A program made the translations under genes and the position numbers. The notes beneath the pieces are model-generated. The model was not told the origin of the DNA and made no database searches. It was given only the letters and a program-made list of their open reading frames with translations. This document shows positions 10,648 through 23,600 of a DNA stretch of 64,000 nucleotides, piece after piece (within the stretch, counting starts at the first letter, position 1; each line of letters begins with the position of its first letter). This stretch comes from Brachypterus glaber (lineage: Eukaryota; Arthropoda; Insecta; Coleoptera; Kateretidae): NCBI GenBank assembly GCA_958510825.1, contig OY294044.1:104942893-105006892 (forward strand), in the 5' to 3' direction.

Positions 10648-11171
10648 TTTCTAAGCTACATTTACAATGAAATCATTATAAATAAAAAGTTTTTTGTTCA
10701 CAGAATTCTAGTAACTAAAATGTCAAAGTTTAGTGATTTTTTTTCTTTGGAAAATTTATGTAACACCCCCGCGTTTCGGAGCTACCAAAACCAATCAATC
10801 ATAATGATTTCTTAAAACAAATTATCTCCATTTTAAAATGATTGTGGAATATTTTAAATCATGTTTTCATCATTAAATAAATATTAAATGAGTGAAAGAA
10901 TTAAAATTCAAAGAAAAAGGTAACTTTTAAAAATGGAAACTGTGTTTTTACCAATGGCAACACTGAATTCTGGAGACTTTGTTTTTTTAAGTTGTCGCAC
11001 TTGATAAGACTTGTCATATCTGTCATTTGTGACGTCGGTTTTGTTGAATTTTCGTTTGGAGTTTTCTATAAAAAATCATATATTTTGATTATAAATAAAG
11101 AAGAAACAATAATAGTAAGTTCAGTAGTTTAATAATTAGCGGAATTATGATATAAATTAAATATAGTGATA
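10648..11171. promoter_or_regulatory. Divergent promoter between GAK and BBIP1
   Basis: The GAK start codon (minus, 10647) and the BBIP1 start codon (plus, 11172) face away from each other across 524 bp. No transposable element is apparent in this short gap, in contrast to every intron nearby. It must contain both 5' UTRs and both promoters. No TATA box was assigned with confidence. Confidence 0.55.
10947..10961 (+). promoter_or_regulatory. RFX X-box-like motif
   Basis: The site TTTACC-AAT-GGCAAC matches the RFX X-box half-site pattern GYNRYY-N(1-3)-RRNRAC at all positions except the first. It lies 211 bp upstream of the BBIP1 start and about 300 bp from the GAK start, inside the shared divergent promoter. 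RFX factors are the established regulators of BBSome and ciliary genes, so the context is apt, but a single near-match is weak evidence alone. Confidence 0.4.
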
Positions 11172-11363
11172 ATGGATTTCGCGGAAAGGGTAAGAACGAT
11201 ACTTTCCAAGAATGGACAAATTATGCTGGAGGATACTTCAGATTTAGTGTTATGTAAACCAAGATTAATTCCACTTAAAAGTTTTACTTTAGAAAAACTA
11301 GAAAAAATGCAACAAGAAGCCCAAAAGGCCCAGCAAGAAAAGAAAACCACAAACAGTCAATAA
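11172..11363 (+). CDS. BBIP1: BBSome-interacting protein 1 (BBIP10)
   Basis: A single-exon 63-residue protein. Residues about 16-47 contain [20 protein letters not shown] followed by KMQQEAQKA, the signature of BBIP1, the smallest subunit of the BBSome that traffics membrane cargo in cilia and is also linked to microtubule acetylation. The vertebrate protein is about 90 residues, so this is a short form lacking some N-terminal residues. The ATG at 11172 is preferred: an upstream in-frame GTG at 11166 is not a eukaryotic start. It is divergent from GAK, and its stop lies 61 bp before the LMBRD2 ATG. Confidence 0.85.
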   Translation: MDFAERVRTILSKNGQIMLEDTSDLVLCKPRLIPLKSFTLEKLEKMQQEAQKAQQEKKTTNSQ

Positions 11364-11424
11364 GGACTTATTTTTCACTTTAAATATATTTATTTTACTA
11401 ATGAAATCATAGAAAATATACACA

Positions 11425-11598
11425 ATGAGTTATATACCACTTATAACCAAAATATTAGCTTCATTTTGCATCTCGGCATGGGTGCTATACCGATATGGAA
11501 ACTGGTACCGACATCATATATTTGTGACATTATCGGTGCTAGTAGCTTGGTTTTTTAGTTTCTGCATTGTTTTTGCCTTACCACTTGATGTAGTTTCT
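11425..11598 (+). CDS. LMBRD2: LMBRD2 exon 1
   Basis: Start codon, first two membrane segments and the conserved FALPLDVVS end; phase 0, GTAAGT donor. Confidence 0.93.
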
Positions 11599-14500
11599 GT
11601 AAGTATCCAAATTTTATAAATATATGTTTTAATAAAAACTCCTAATATTTACTTAAGAAGAAGTGACAATGATTTTTAATAAATGTTCATGATTATCTAT
11701 AAAATCATGTCCATTATTGTTGAGCAAGTACAAAGATTCCCCCAAAATGTTCCCCTTAATTTTTACTAACATTCTTGTTTTTAACTACAAATTATTGGGT
11801 TCTTTTTTCTGAGTTTTTTATGGTAAATCTCAGGTAAAACCCAGTGATTATCAACTTAAATTTTTATTAAAAATTCTTATGTTCTACTAAAAGAATGTTC
11901 TTTATTAATTAATTTATGTTACTAATACTTTTCCTTATCAAATTGCAATTCACATGTGAACAACAGATAAAACTAAAAGTCCTCTAATAATTAATTTTTT
12001 TTCTTAATTATTTTTCTTGAAAAAAAAAACATTTTAAAACTATACCCTATAGTTAATTGGTTATGATACCTTTTAAAGGGCAAAAAAAGCACATTTTTTC
12101 AATTTTTTTTTTATACAATAAAAGAATTATTATATTTTGACTTTTGGCATATAAAAGTACAATATCTCAAAAAGCTGTAAAAAAAATTCATCAAAAAATA
12201 TTAAAAATTAAGCCATTGACAGCTGGTTTTTGGAGACCACCTCGAAAAAGTATCCTTGCGGTAGGCAGGATATCTTGCTATCTATTTATTTGAAATCAAA
12301 AAACCAAAAATTTTCTGTTAGTATATGTTTATAGCTTGTGATTGATCCTTTATTCAATCATGAGTTAATATTATTAAGAAGGAGTGTGCAAAATTTCAGC
12401 AAGATTGGTTCAGTAGTTTTTAAGAAATTGTGCCTACCGACTTTAAAAACATAGTTTTGAGAAACACACTGTCAACAGCTGAATTTTTAATATTTTTTGA
12501 TGATTTTTTTTACAACTTCTTGAGATATTGTACTTTTATATGCCGAAAGTCAAAATATAATAATTCTTTTATTGTATTCAAAAAAAAAAAAAAAGAAAAA
12601 AAGTGCGTTTTTTTGCCCTTTAAAAGGTATGTAACCCCTTAAGCTTTCTTCTTCTAAAATAGAAAACACCTTGCCTATAGCATAAGCATTGATTGATTGA
12701 TTCTTAACCAATGCCATAAGTATTGTTCTGTTGGCAGAATAATAATAATAATACTAATATTTATTGGAAATCCAACAGGCTAATGACCAAGGTCTTTCTG
12801 CCTGTTGGCAGATTTTTTTTACAAAAAAATTTTTTTTAGACATTGTACAGGCAGTGCAAGGAAGAGCACCCTTTAAACAGTACCCTTAATGAGGTTCTTA
12901 CCAATATTTCAACCAGTACTCCTGTACCAGACAAATATTGCTTTCAACCTTGGAGTCAGGTGCCAGATAAGGTTTTTCCTAATTTATGGAGGACTGTGTA
13001 TTGGAGCACACAATGTCTAACATGGTAATTATTACTTTCTCATAAAGTATTGTGTAAAATCTTTTTTTTTTTGCTTAAATCAACTTATTTTTTTCTAAAA
13101 CGTCGAGAAAGATCAAAATAAGCCAGAAAAAAATAATGTCTGTCAGTCATGATAACTTAAGGAACACTTTGATCCAGCAATCTGAAATTTGGCATGCAGA
13201 TGTGTTTTTATAGTAGTAGTATCTTGGACAATTTTGTATTTGATTGGTTGGGGAGAAGAAGGGTTAAATTTTTGTTTTGGTCATATTTTTTTTATTACAA
13301 TAGAAAAAAAATTAGAAACCATATAAAAGGCAAAATAAAATTACACCAAAAATTTAATTATCATTTTTTTCCAGCAAATGTAAAAAACTATTTCTGGTCA
13401 TACCTTTTTTATTATCTATTCACAATAGGAGAAAAAATTAAAAACCACCTAAGATAAAAAAAAATGTTATAATTTTTTTTCATGGCCGTAACTTTTTTGG
13501 TATTTATCAAGGTATTTACAATAAAAAAATATATACAGTCCGGTCCAAAAGTCACCCCCCCCCCCTTTTAACTTTTAAACGAGTTGAGATATCGACTTCA
13601 AATTTAGAACTCTTAAATAAGACAACTTAAACTATCTTTTAGCATATATTTGATATTTTCAGCTCTTAAAATGTGGGCAGGGGGGCATGGGGGACATTTT
13701 TTAAAATGGTCGTGTGATACATCATTTTAAAGCTTATAAAATTCTCTATTTAAACTAACATTTTTAAATTTTTAAAAAATGTTTTTTAAGGTTTTGATTT
13801 TTCAATTTTTGTGTTAAAACATTCGATTTTTTAAGTTTTTTTTTATAAATTTTTATTTATGTCAACTAAAATTAGTTTAAAAGTATAATTAACATTTTTT
13901 TATGATGAAATTAGGCATTTTTAAAAAATTATTTGTTTTTTTTTAGAGGAATTTTGACATGAATACCCATTTTCAACCCCATTTTAAACCCAATTTTTTT
14001 TTTAAATTTAAAAATATGGAGTTAAATGGAAAATTTTATAAGCTTTAAAATGATGTATTACACGACCATTTAAAAAAATGTGCCCCACATGCCCCCCTGC
14101 CCACATTTTAAGAGCTGAAAGTATTAAATATATGCTAAAAGATAGTTTAAGTTGTCTTATTTAAAAGTTCCAAATTTGAAGTCGATATCTCAACTGGTTC
14201 AAAAGTTAAGAGGGAGGGTGGTGACTTTTGGACTGCTCTGTATATATATTTAAAAAGTCCAAACCACCTAAAAAAAATCATGACTACCCCCCCCCCCCAA
14301 ATATTAGAATTTTTTTCTGGACATAACTTTTTTAATGAGAAAGTATTCTCGCTTATTCGAGAAGTCTTTTTTCGTCTTTTTTTTGTATTTATTTATTATA
14401 CAAATTCTAATGTTAAATCATCTAACTAAATCATAAATTAATTTCTGATTTTCGGTACAGTAAAGAGAAATTATTTCTTTTGCCCGCCTTTGGCCGTTTT

Positions 14501-17500
14501 TTATTAAAAACAATTAAAAAACTATTTTTTTTTAAAATAGTTCTTTAAAATTTTATTTTTCTATTTTTTAGGCTGATTATGCCAATGATGCAATCCTACA
14601 TAAAAGCTGGCGATTTCACGGTAAAAGGCAAGCTTAAATCCGCCGTCATAGACAACGCCATCTATTACGGCTCCTATTTACTCATATGCGGTGTCCTCCT
14701 CATATATTTAGCCCTGAAACCTGGAGTGGATCTGGATTGGTCCAAACTAAAAGCTATAGCTTCTTCAGCGAGTAACACTTGGGGTTTATTTCTGCTGGTC
14801 ATACTTTTGGGGTATGCTCTGGTTGAAGTGCCCAGGAGGCTTTGGAAACATTCAGACAAGAGTTACACTTTAACTCAGAGTTATTTCAAGGCTGCTAAAT
14901 TGAGTTCGGATAAGTGTGAAGCTGAGGAGACTGTGGACACAGTTTTAGAGGTAAGTTATTTATTTATTTATACATGACCTCAAATACAGTTATTATTAGG
15001 GATCGACCGATATGGATTTTTTTGCCGATACCGATATGGACGTTGCCGATATGGTGATAAGCTGATATATATCGGCATATTAAATATGAATAAAACCGTG
15101 ATTAAAAAAATGTTGTCTAGATATAACTACATGCAATGCAAATAAGTAAACTATACTTTTAAACCAATTTTATATGACAAAAAAAATATCTTAAACAATT
15201 GTATTTTTTAGCAAAAAAAAAAAAATTAAAACCTTAAAAAATGTTTAAAAAATAATAGTATATTATTTACCAAGTGAGAGAAGTTTAACATTTTTGACCT
15301 GCGTCAAATTGCAGGATAAGCGCGCTAGCGCGAAGCCCGCAAGACGCGGTCTAAAATGTTAAATCTTCACTCACGTGGAAAATATAGTATTTTTTTCACT
15401 GCCAGTACAATTAATTAGCCATTTATTTATTTATTTTACTAAAATTTAATGAAAAAGCTTATAAATTTAAAATATCACGCTGGCCGTTTGCGGCCATTAA
15501 AAAAACAAATGAATAACTTGACATTTCTGGCAGAAATTTTCTGGTGATCTGCTAAAATTATTAAGTTAGAAAGTGTTTCCGTGTTAAGTGTAATAAAATA
15601 TATAAAAATGGAAAGTGAAATGCAAAGTGATGATTCTGGTACTCCCCCAGAAATAAGGGGACAGGCGAAAACTGTGAGGGAGAATCTATTGCCTCAAAAA
15701 TCAATATATGGGGGTTGTACCTCTAGTAATCTATGATCCTTACGGTAATATATGGGTTGTATAATCTATGGTTGAATATGATGTACCAATGATTTTCACT
15801 TTTCGAATTGTTTTTTGTAAAACATGTTTTATAGGTACTAATTTAGTTAGTATTTTTTAATTTATTATGCGATAAATAAATTTGGTGCCTAAAGACACTT
15901 GTAAATAGCAATGTGATTTAATAATTAAGTGGAACGTCAGATGCGAAAACAGCTGAATAAAAATTCATTATTAACCATGGTGCAATTTCATTATTTTTAG
16001 AACTTCTGACGTCATAGGTAGAGAAATAATATTTCTACAAATGAAAAGAACATTAATAAAGATGTGGTTTTAGGCTGGTGGTGAAAAAAATATATATTAT
16101 GTAACACATGACCCACCTTCCCATTAAAAAAAAATCCCTCCTATACCCCCTTGACCACATTTTAAGAGCTAAAAATATCGAATATATACCAACAGATAGT
16201 TTAAGTTGCCTCATTGATGTTCCAAATTTGAAGACGATATCAAAAGTCATTCAAAAGTTAAGAAGGGATGGGGGTGACTTTTGGACTGCACAAGTAGTTT
16301 ACATTACATGTTTGTTTAACCTCGTACTGTTCTACTTAATTAAGTATCCCCTAAGTCCAGGACTTGTGTGGGCTAGTAGTAGAGGGAACCACCGGCTTAT
16401 ACTGACTTTCGAACCAGTTTTTATAGGGAGTGTCCGCTTCACTTACGCCTTCGCCAAATTTCAATTATTAATTAACTGAAAAAGGCAAATCGGCGCCAGT
16501 GAGAATCGAACTCTCGCTAGTTGGCTAGTAGACTTGTCATGTACAGATGCGGTAGACCACTACACCAATCCTCCCATCAATAATATAATATATTTGTATC
16601 ATACGATTATATTATTTATTTATTTATTTGTTTTAGAATTTTATACAGAGTCGTGGAGAGCCCCAAATAAGCTTCTGGCTTGTGCTAGGGACACTCCATT
16701 AATTTTGAGAAAAAAAATAGTCCAAATAATTACAAGGTTGACAATTAATACTTCAAATTTTCAAAAAATCTTCAGTTAAAATACATCGACGGAATTGGCT
16801 TCATTTTCGTATAATTCTTTAATCTTCCTCCATCTTCCAGCATTGTTTTTTAATTTAAAGATTCTTTTTTACTGTATTTTTGAAGAAATAATAATTTGGA
16901 ATTTGACAAGTATACTTATATAATGACATTTTAAAATAACATTACATATTATGTACTACTTATTAATTACCATGGCGGATATGCCGATATGAACTATCAT
17001 ATCGGTCGAATTTTTGCCGATATACCCGATATCATATCGGTATTGGCGATCCCTAGTTATTATCCGTGTCTAAAATAGACTGCAGTGATTAACTTGCGAA
17101 AGTGTACTAAAAAGCGAGGATCATACCAATTCGGGTGCGGTTCGCGTAACTCCGTCTGAGGGGAATCCCTTATACGAGAGCAACATAATACGTTTTAGAT
17201 ATTAGTCACTGCGTTCTATTTCAGACACGGAGAATAGTCTGTGCTTAAATATGGACGTCACGCTAATGTTGGTTATTTTTCACCCTTGTTTTAAAGACAA
17301 AATTCATAAAATTCGTAATTTTCGATAAAAATTGTTTTTTTTTTTAATAAAATGTAATGGACTGCAAACAATTTCCAACTAGTTGAAACTGAAAAATACA
17401 TGTTTTCATTTTTTCTTGGTCATTGAAAATTTTCTTTAAAAATCATGGTACCATCATTTTCATAGAACCCTGAGGTACCCCAACATTTTAAATTTTTAGT

Positions 17501-20500
17501 TGTGGTATATGTACTTTACTAAGATTGACACTGACATTTTCCGTAATAATTAAGTAAGGTTAAAGTACAGTCTATATTATATAGTGCAAGTCCTATAACT
17601 GTCTTTAAGCATATATGCTTATAAGCAAAAAGGTTAACAAATTTTATTATAAATGATATTTATACAGTATGTCTCCAGATAGAGTTACAAAGAGGAATTT
17701 ATTTTTTATTTTTGATTTGATCTCAAAAAAAGTCACTCTTTATAACTTGCCCTGCTTGATTTTAAACTCCCAAAACACTAAGCGCTTTTTGTACAACTCT
17801 TACGGTTCATGGGATAATGTTTTTTTCTTCAAAATAGTGTCTTCAAAAATATAAAGAAAAAAAAAACATCATCAAGAGTGACTTATTTTAAGATATTAAA
17901 AATAAAAAAATCTTCTTTGTAATTCTAACAGTTGGTTTGTGTAATTTTGTGTAATTTTTGCGTGCCAAGCCTCAATGATGGCCTGTCGTAATTCTTCAGC
18001 ATTATGACCCAGGAAAGTTAGTTTCTTCCCTCGCTCTGACTCCGGTATGGAAAGGGTTTTCCCGCAGATAATTCATTAATTGCATATGTTCTTCTGCACT
18101 ACTCATTCTACTTCGACCAGAACCCCGCTTTCTGCTAATCTGTCCAGTTTCCTCAAGTTTTTTCTTTGCTCGCATTATAGTGCTGTTTGCAACATTTAAT
18201 TCAGTGGCTATTTCACGTACACTTATCCCGTCATTTATTCTTGCTGTTATAATACATTTTTGATAATTTGTAAGCTGCGGCCTAACTAATGTGAATTATT
18301 TTGACAAGTAATGTCATAATAATATTTGACAAATAAATGTCAAAGAGACCTTGATAAAGTTCAATATAATCTGTAACATTTTTAGGTGTAAGCGTTTATT
18401 ATGAAAACGATGGTAGGTCCTTGTAGAGCATTTATTCAAGTTTTTAAAACCGCCCTTTGATTTACTGTGCGGTCATTAGTTGCTGATATATCGATGATCA
18501 AAAACAAAAAGTTCCTTTTTCAATTAAAGTCGGATAGCGAAAAATCGATATAGAGAGAATAAAAAAAAACAAATTAAAGCTGTATAAACAATCTAACTGA
18601 CCAATAAATTGGTTTAATTGACAAAAATTTACACCAGTCCGTGCATCCAAAAAGAAAAATTGCATGTTATGATTGCGCGATAACCGTACCTCACAAAAAA
18701 AATTGCTGAAAGATCTCAAAACTAGAGACTTAAAGCTTTAAAACTATTTTTTTTTAATCTCCATACGACCATTTTTCACTAAGGTGCAGCCGTTTAAAAA
18801 TCACTAAAAAATTTAGGATTTTTTTTTGATAGTGACTGCTATCCCGTGCGCACGGGACCATAGTTAACTGACTCGCGCTTCGTGCGCACGGAACGGTAGG
18901 TATGTGGCTCGCGCTCCGTGCGCAAATTATTACTTTCATATAGGTTAGGTTAGTTCATGTTTTAAGTGAATAAAATGAAGGTAGGTGCGTTGTTTGCAAC
19001 GTTTGAAGAATTGGAAGAGAAAGTAAAAGAATATGAAACAACTAAATTCCTTGCTCTGCAAAAGAGCGATTCCTGTTCATTATTTAAAGCGGTAACAAAG
19101 TATTCTAGATTTTCAAAAGGCAAAGATCTTACGTATTATTTTATTGAGAATGCATGTTAGAAAAGCGGAAAGCGTTTCAAGAGTCGTGGAAAAGCGATTA
19201 GAAAATCTTTGTGAGTACCTACTCCTACCTTATTATCCTTATTATATATTCGCGGCGCCTTCGCCATAATAGTATTATACGTTACGAAACTATTAAAAAC
19301 TCTCTAGCGCCTCGCATTAGGAGCGCCTAAATCGTGAGATCTGCACAAAGTTTGTTTTGGTTTTTTGTTGTTTGGTGTTTTTTTTTTTTAATGGGGGGTT
19401 TTGGTTTACGTTAACATTGGTTTTGCGCCTGATTGTTTTTTTTTTGTAAAAAAAATGGTTTTTATTAAAAATAATATATTGAAAAACGGTCAGCGCCCTA
19501 CGACGCATGTGCAGTTCAGCACAAACTTTGTGCAGATCTCACCATTTAGGCGCTCCTATCGCAATTTACGTCGCAACTCCATGGGTATGGTGCAGGAGCC
19601 CCATATCTATTATTCCATGCGCACGGAGCGCGAGCCACATACCTATTGTTCCGTGCGCACGGAGCGCGAGTCAGTTAACTATGGTTCCGTGCGCACGGGG
19701 TAGCAGTCACTGCGCTTTTTTTTGTTTCCTTAATTTATTTAATTTAATCCGTTAAGCTAGCTTATCTTATAATCTTCAATTTTAAGACGTTTTAAGTTAC
19801 GTTTAATTCGTTTAATTTACCTAATTATTTATTTATTTATTATTAATTAGGGATAATCTATCTGGGAGATTTACTTACATCAAGTAAAAATAATAACGTC
19901 ACGCGTCACTAATTTATTCCTAAGTTTTCTGCCGATTTAATTGAATTTTAGCAGCATAATTATTATGCTCAGTATTAAATATTTAGATTATTAAAAAAAA
20001 AAACTTAAAATCTTAGGTTTGTAAATATTTTGTAAAAGGTTTTAGCCTATCAAATTGACAACGTGTCCATTATTATTCAAGCGGTTTTATTTTTCAAAAT
20101 TTTATGATTTAAATTTTTAAAATTTAATTTATTAGATTTTCTTAAAAATATTTTGGTCTTTTACTTTTTTTAGTCTTTGCAAGCAGTGTCAATGGCCGTA
20201 AAACCAGGTCAAATCCTGCACAGACATTTAGAAACGATTCTGCAAAAAGTTCCCGCAGAACTCAGGGATAGGATGAACAGAAGACAGTTACCAGCAGACA
20301 CCCCGACAGACGTACCAACGGAAAAGGCCCTGGTACGGCTGCACAAACAGACAATAAAATCGTTGCAGGTGCTGCAAAGAACCGAAAACCAGTGGAACAG
20401 ATTGGTGATGGTGATTTTCGATTTGGAAGATACGCTGAAAAATCAAATTTCGAGAGATAGGAGGTTCAAGAAAACGTTTGATAATACTGATAAGAGTTGG

Positions 20501-20638
20501 TTTGGGAGGTTTCAGGTTTATTCAGTTTTAGGTAAGACATAACACTTAATTTTCAAGCTAGATTAATAAAATCCAATGACAATTAACTTAATTATGAGCC
20601 CATTGTTACCCCCTTACCCGCAATCATTTAATCATCTT

Positions 20639-20670
<32 letters not shown>

Positions 20671-23600
20671 TGAGTACAGTGAGCGGCAAAGCCGATATAA
20701 ACAGCTCTTCAAAAGATAATAAGAAAGCATATGCAAAAAACCGCTTGTTAATATATTTTCTAGAAATGAAGTTTACAGACAGACAGACGCAAATGTTTTT
20801 TATATCGGCACTTAGTGCTACTAAGAGTGCCGATGTATTGAAATCTTCGCCGAAAAGTCAAAATCTTTGACCACGTTTTTTTCACATTTCTCCACGTTTT
20901 ATATCATTCTAAGTCGAAATCAGTAAAAAAAAATTTTGCGTTCGTCTGTCTGTCTGTCTGGGTGTAAACTCTCTAACTCCATTTATACATGAGATATCGA
21001 CTTTTTTGCATATTGTTTCTTATCGTATTCCGAAGAGCTGATTAGATTTTGGGGGTAAACGATTGAGGGTAAGGGGGTAAAAATAGGGTAAAACTCCTAT
21101 TTTTAGCGTTTTTTGTTTATAATTAAGGCAATTATTATTGTATTTGGATAATTTAGCACTTATATAAAAGATAATTTTAAATTGGTCAAAAAATTTTATG
21201 AACAACGTTTTCCTAAAACGCATTGTTTTCGAGATATTGGCGTTTAAAGCAGGAAAAAGTTTTTTTTTAGCATATCTCACATATTTATAACCCGATTTCA
21301 AAAAATTATATTTTAAATAAAAACTCTTTTTAAGCCCTATAAAAAATGTTATATACAGTTTTTTGCTAGAATGTAATGTTTTAAAGATACAGAATTTAAA
21401 ATCAAACAAAACACCTAGTTTGAAATTTGCAAACTAGATGGCTCTAGTGTACAATAGTGCCGATGTTTTGACAGGGTGCTTGCAACGTTTCATCTAGTTT
21501 TTACTGATTTTGACTGAGGATGTTCTAAAACGCCGAGTAATGTGAAAAAAAAAACATGGTCAAAAATTTTGACTTTTTGGCAATAATTTCAATACTACGG
21601 CACTTTTAGTAGTAGGTACTATGGTCTGTTTCATCAAGCAAGAGAGCAAATTAAAAATCGCACAGTAAATATTTTTACAACAGGTTTGAATAGTAAATGT
21701 TTGTGTATAGAATATAGCTATGTTTTATAAAATAAACTACGCAGTACATTCGCACATCCAATATTCGAATCTGTTTTGAAAATATTCACTGTGCGATTTT
21801 TAATTTACTCTCTTGCTTGATGAAACAGACCATAAGTTAAAAGTTTTTTTTTTCTATTTGCTTTTAATTATTTTTTGTAGAGTGGTATTGGAAATGCCTA
21901 CTCCATAGATATTTTCTGAAGTTTATGTCCATATTTACTGGGATCATGTCTGTGTGTGTCGTATGGTCAGAACTCACGTTTTTCTGCGTTTTTCCACCAC
22001 TATCCATCTTTGCTTGGATGATCTACAGAACCAAAGAACATTTTACGGAACACGCTCTGGACGCAATAGAGGTAAAAATACAAATGGCAGCAAAAGAATA
22101 CTTTCCCCATGTGTATTTTTTAATTTTTGAATGGGGGAAAATACAAATATATTCAATATTTTAGTGAAAATTGATGCTTAGGGATTTTTGAGGTCGCCGA
22201 AACTAAATTTGATTACATTTTTTAACTTTCCGGATGTGGGGCTAAATTTTTTTAAACGATTTTATTTTCGTGAAAATTGATATGTTGGGATTTGTGAGGT
22301 CGCTGGAACTAAATCTGATAATTGTTTTCTAACCCCACCCCCTGGGGGCGGGATTAATCATTTTTAAATGTTTACAGTATTTTTGTGAAAATTGATATAC
22401 TGGGGTTTTTGAGAACACTAAAATTGAACATGATAATAAACATGTTTTGACCATAACTCCACCCCCAATTATAATTATAATAAAAATATTTATTGCGTCA
22501 TATTTAATTTTACATTGATTATAATATATCAGTATTATTTAAAATTCACTTTTTTTATTTTCCTTATTCTACTTATTTTATTTTATTTTGCATTTGGTTT
22601 TGTCATTTGAGTTATGCAGGGGGCAATGTGGAAAAAGGGAAAATCTTTTTATCAGTGCAGTGCATAGTGGGCCAGGAAAAAATCGGACAAAATTCTGAAT
22701 ATGCAAAAATTCAGAATTTTGCCCCTTTTTTTCCTGGCCCACTATGCTGTGTATTTACTATTACCAGTACCCGGCATATTTCCAATTGTAGTCCAGTCTT
22801 CAGGTCAATAAAAGAGGCTTTACCTGGAAATAATTCAGGGAGTTTTGATTTTCGGTTTATTGGGTAGGGTTAATGGCCGCAAATAAAAAAACAATTTTGC
22901 GACGTTGAACTCTATTTGGAAATGTCATTTTTTCGACGTGTTTTTCACAAAAAACGGATTTTTAAAATATCTCTTAAAAGTTACACTATACGTTTTTTGA
23001 TATTTATTTTTTTTTCGAAAAACTAAAATTGTTTTTTATCGTCGGTTAGGCATGCCCCTTAGAACATTTTGGGTGAAAATTAAAAAAATCTATCTGGCAC
23101 TTTCTTTTTAATTTACGTAAAATATTTTTTTTTTAATAATTCACACATTTGTGCCCCAATATCTCGAGTAAACCGATTTTCGATTGAATCACCATTGTAT
23201 TAAGCATAAAAAAACCTTCCAAACCGAGTCATAAAGAAAAATCTAAAACCCTACAGTGTAAAGTTTAAGGAGGTGCCGCAAATTAGCTATAAGTCGTACA
23301 AAAAAATACATGACACAAAAAATGTTGGAGATTTGGTCCTGTTTATTTTCATATCAAACGTTTTTTGTCCTAGGATGCACCGATCTTGAGATATTGTAAA
23401 AATTCTGTTTTTTGTGAAAAATACGTTAAAAAATGACAGTTACAAATCGAGTTCAATGTCACAAACTTGTTTATTTGCGGCCTTAAACCCTACCCAATAA
23501 ACCAAAAATCTAAACTCCCTGAATTATTTCCAGGTAAAGCCTCTTTTATTAACTTGAAGACTGGACTATAACTGGAAATACGCCGGGAAACTGATTATTA

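Larger units (their letters stand above)
14997..17055. mobile_element. hAT-like element with 8-bp TSD
   Basis: Starts tagggatcgaccgatat and ends in the mirror atatcggtattggcgatccct a, with an exact 8-bp direct repeat gttattat on each side (14989-14996 and 17056-17063). Both ends carry many CCGATAT / GCCGATAT subterminal motifs, as hAT transposase binding sites often do. No intact transposase is visible in the 2.06 kb, so it is nonautonomous. It hosts a SINE and a half foldback. Confidence 0.75.

Noticed and set aside
10567..10815. Plus-strand 82-codon frame over GAK exon 1
   Set aside because: Antisense shadow of the GAK first exon.
16490..16576. tRNA gene
   Set aside because: Boxes A and B are present but the outer ends do not pair as an acceptor stem and no credible anticodon arm forms; treated as a SINE head.
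19401..19755. Plus-strand frames containing MRTEREPHTYCSVRTERE
   Set aside because: The pattern is translation of the GTGCGCACGGAGCGCGAG tandem units; different frames give equally periodic peptides.
20516..20531. LMBRD2 exon 4 ending at the earlier GTTTAT donor
   Set aside because: It would leave a phase that does not match exon 5; the GTAAGA donor at 20532 gives the correct EWYW junction.
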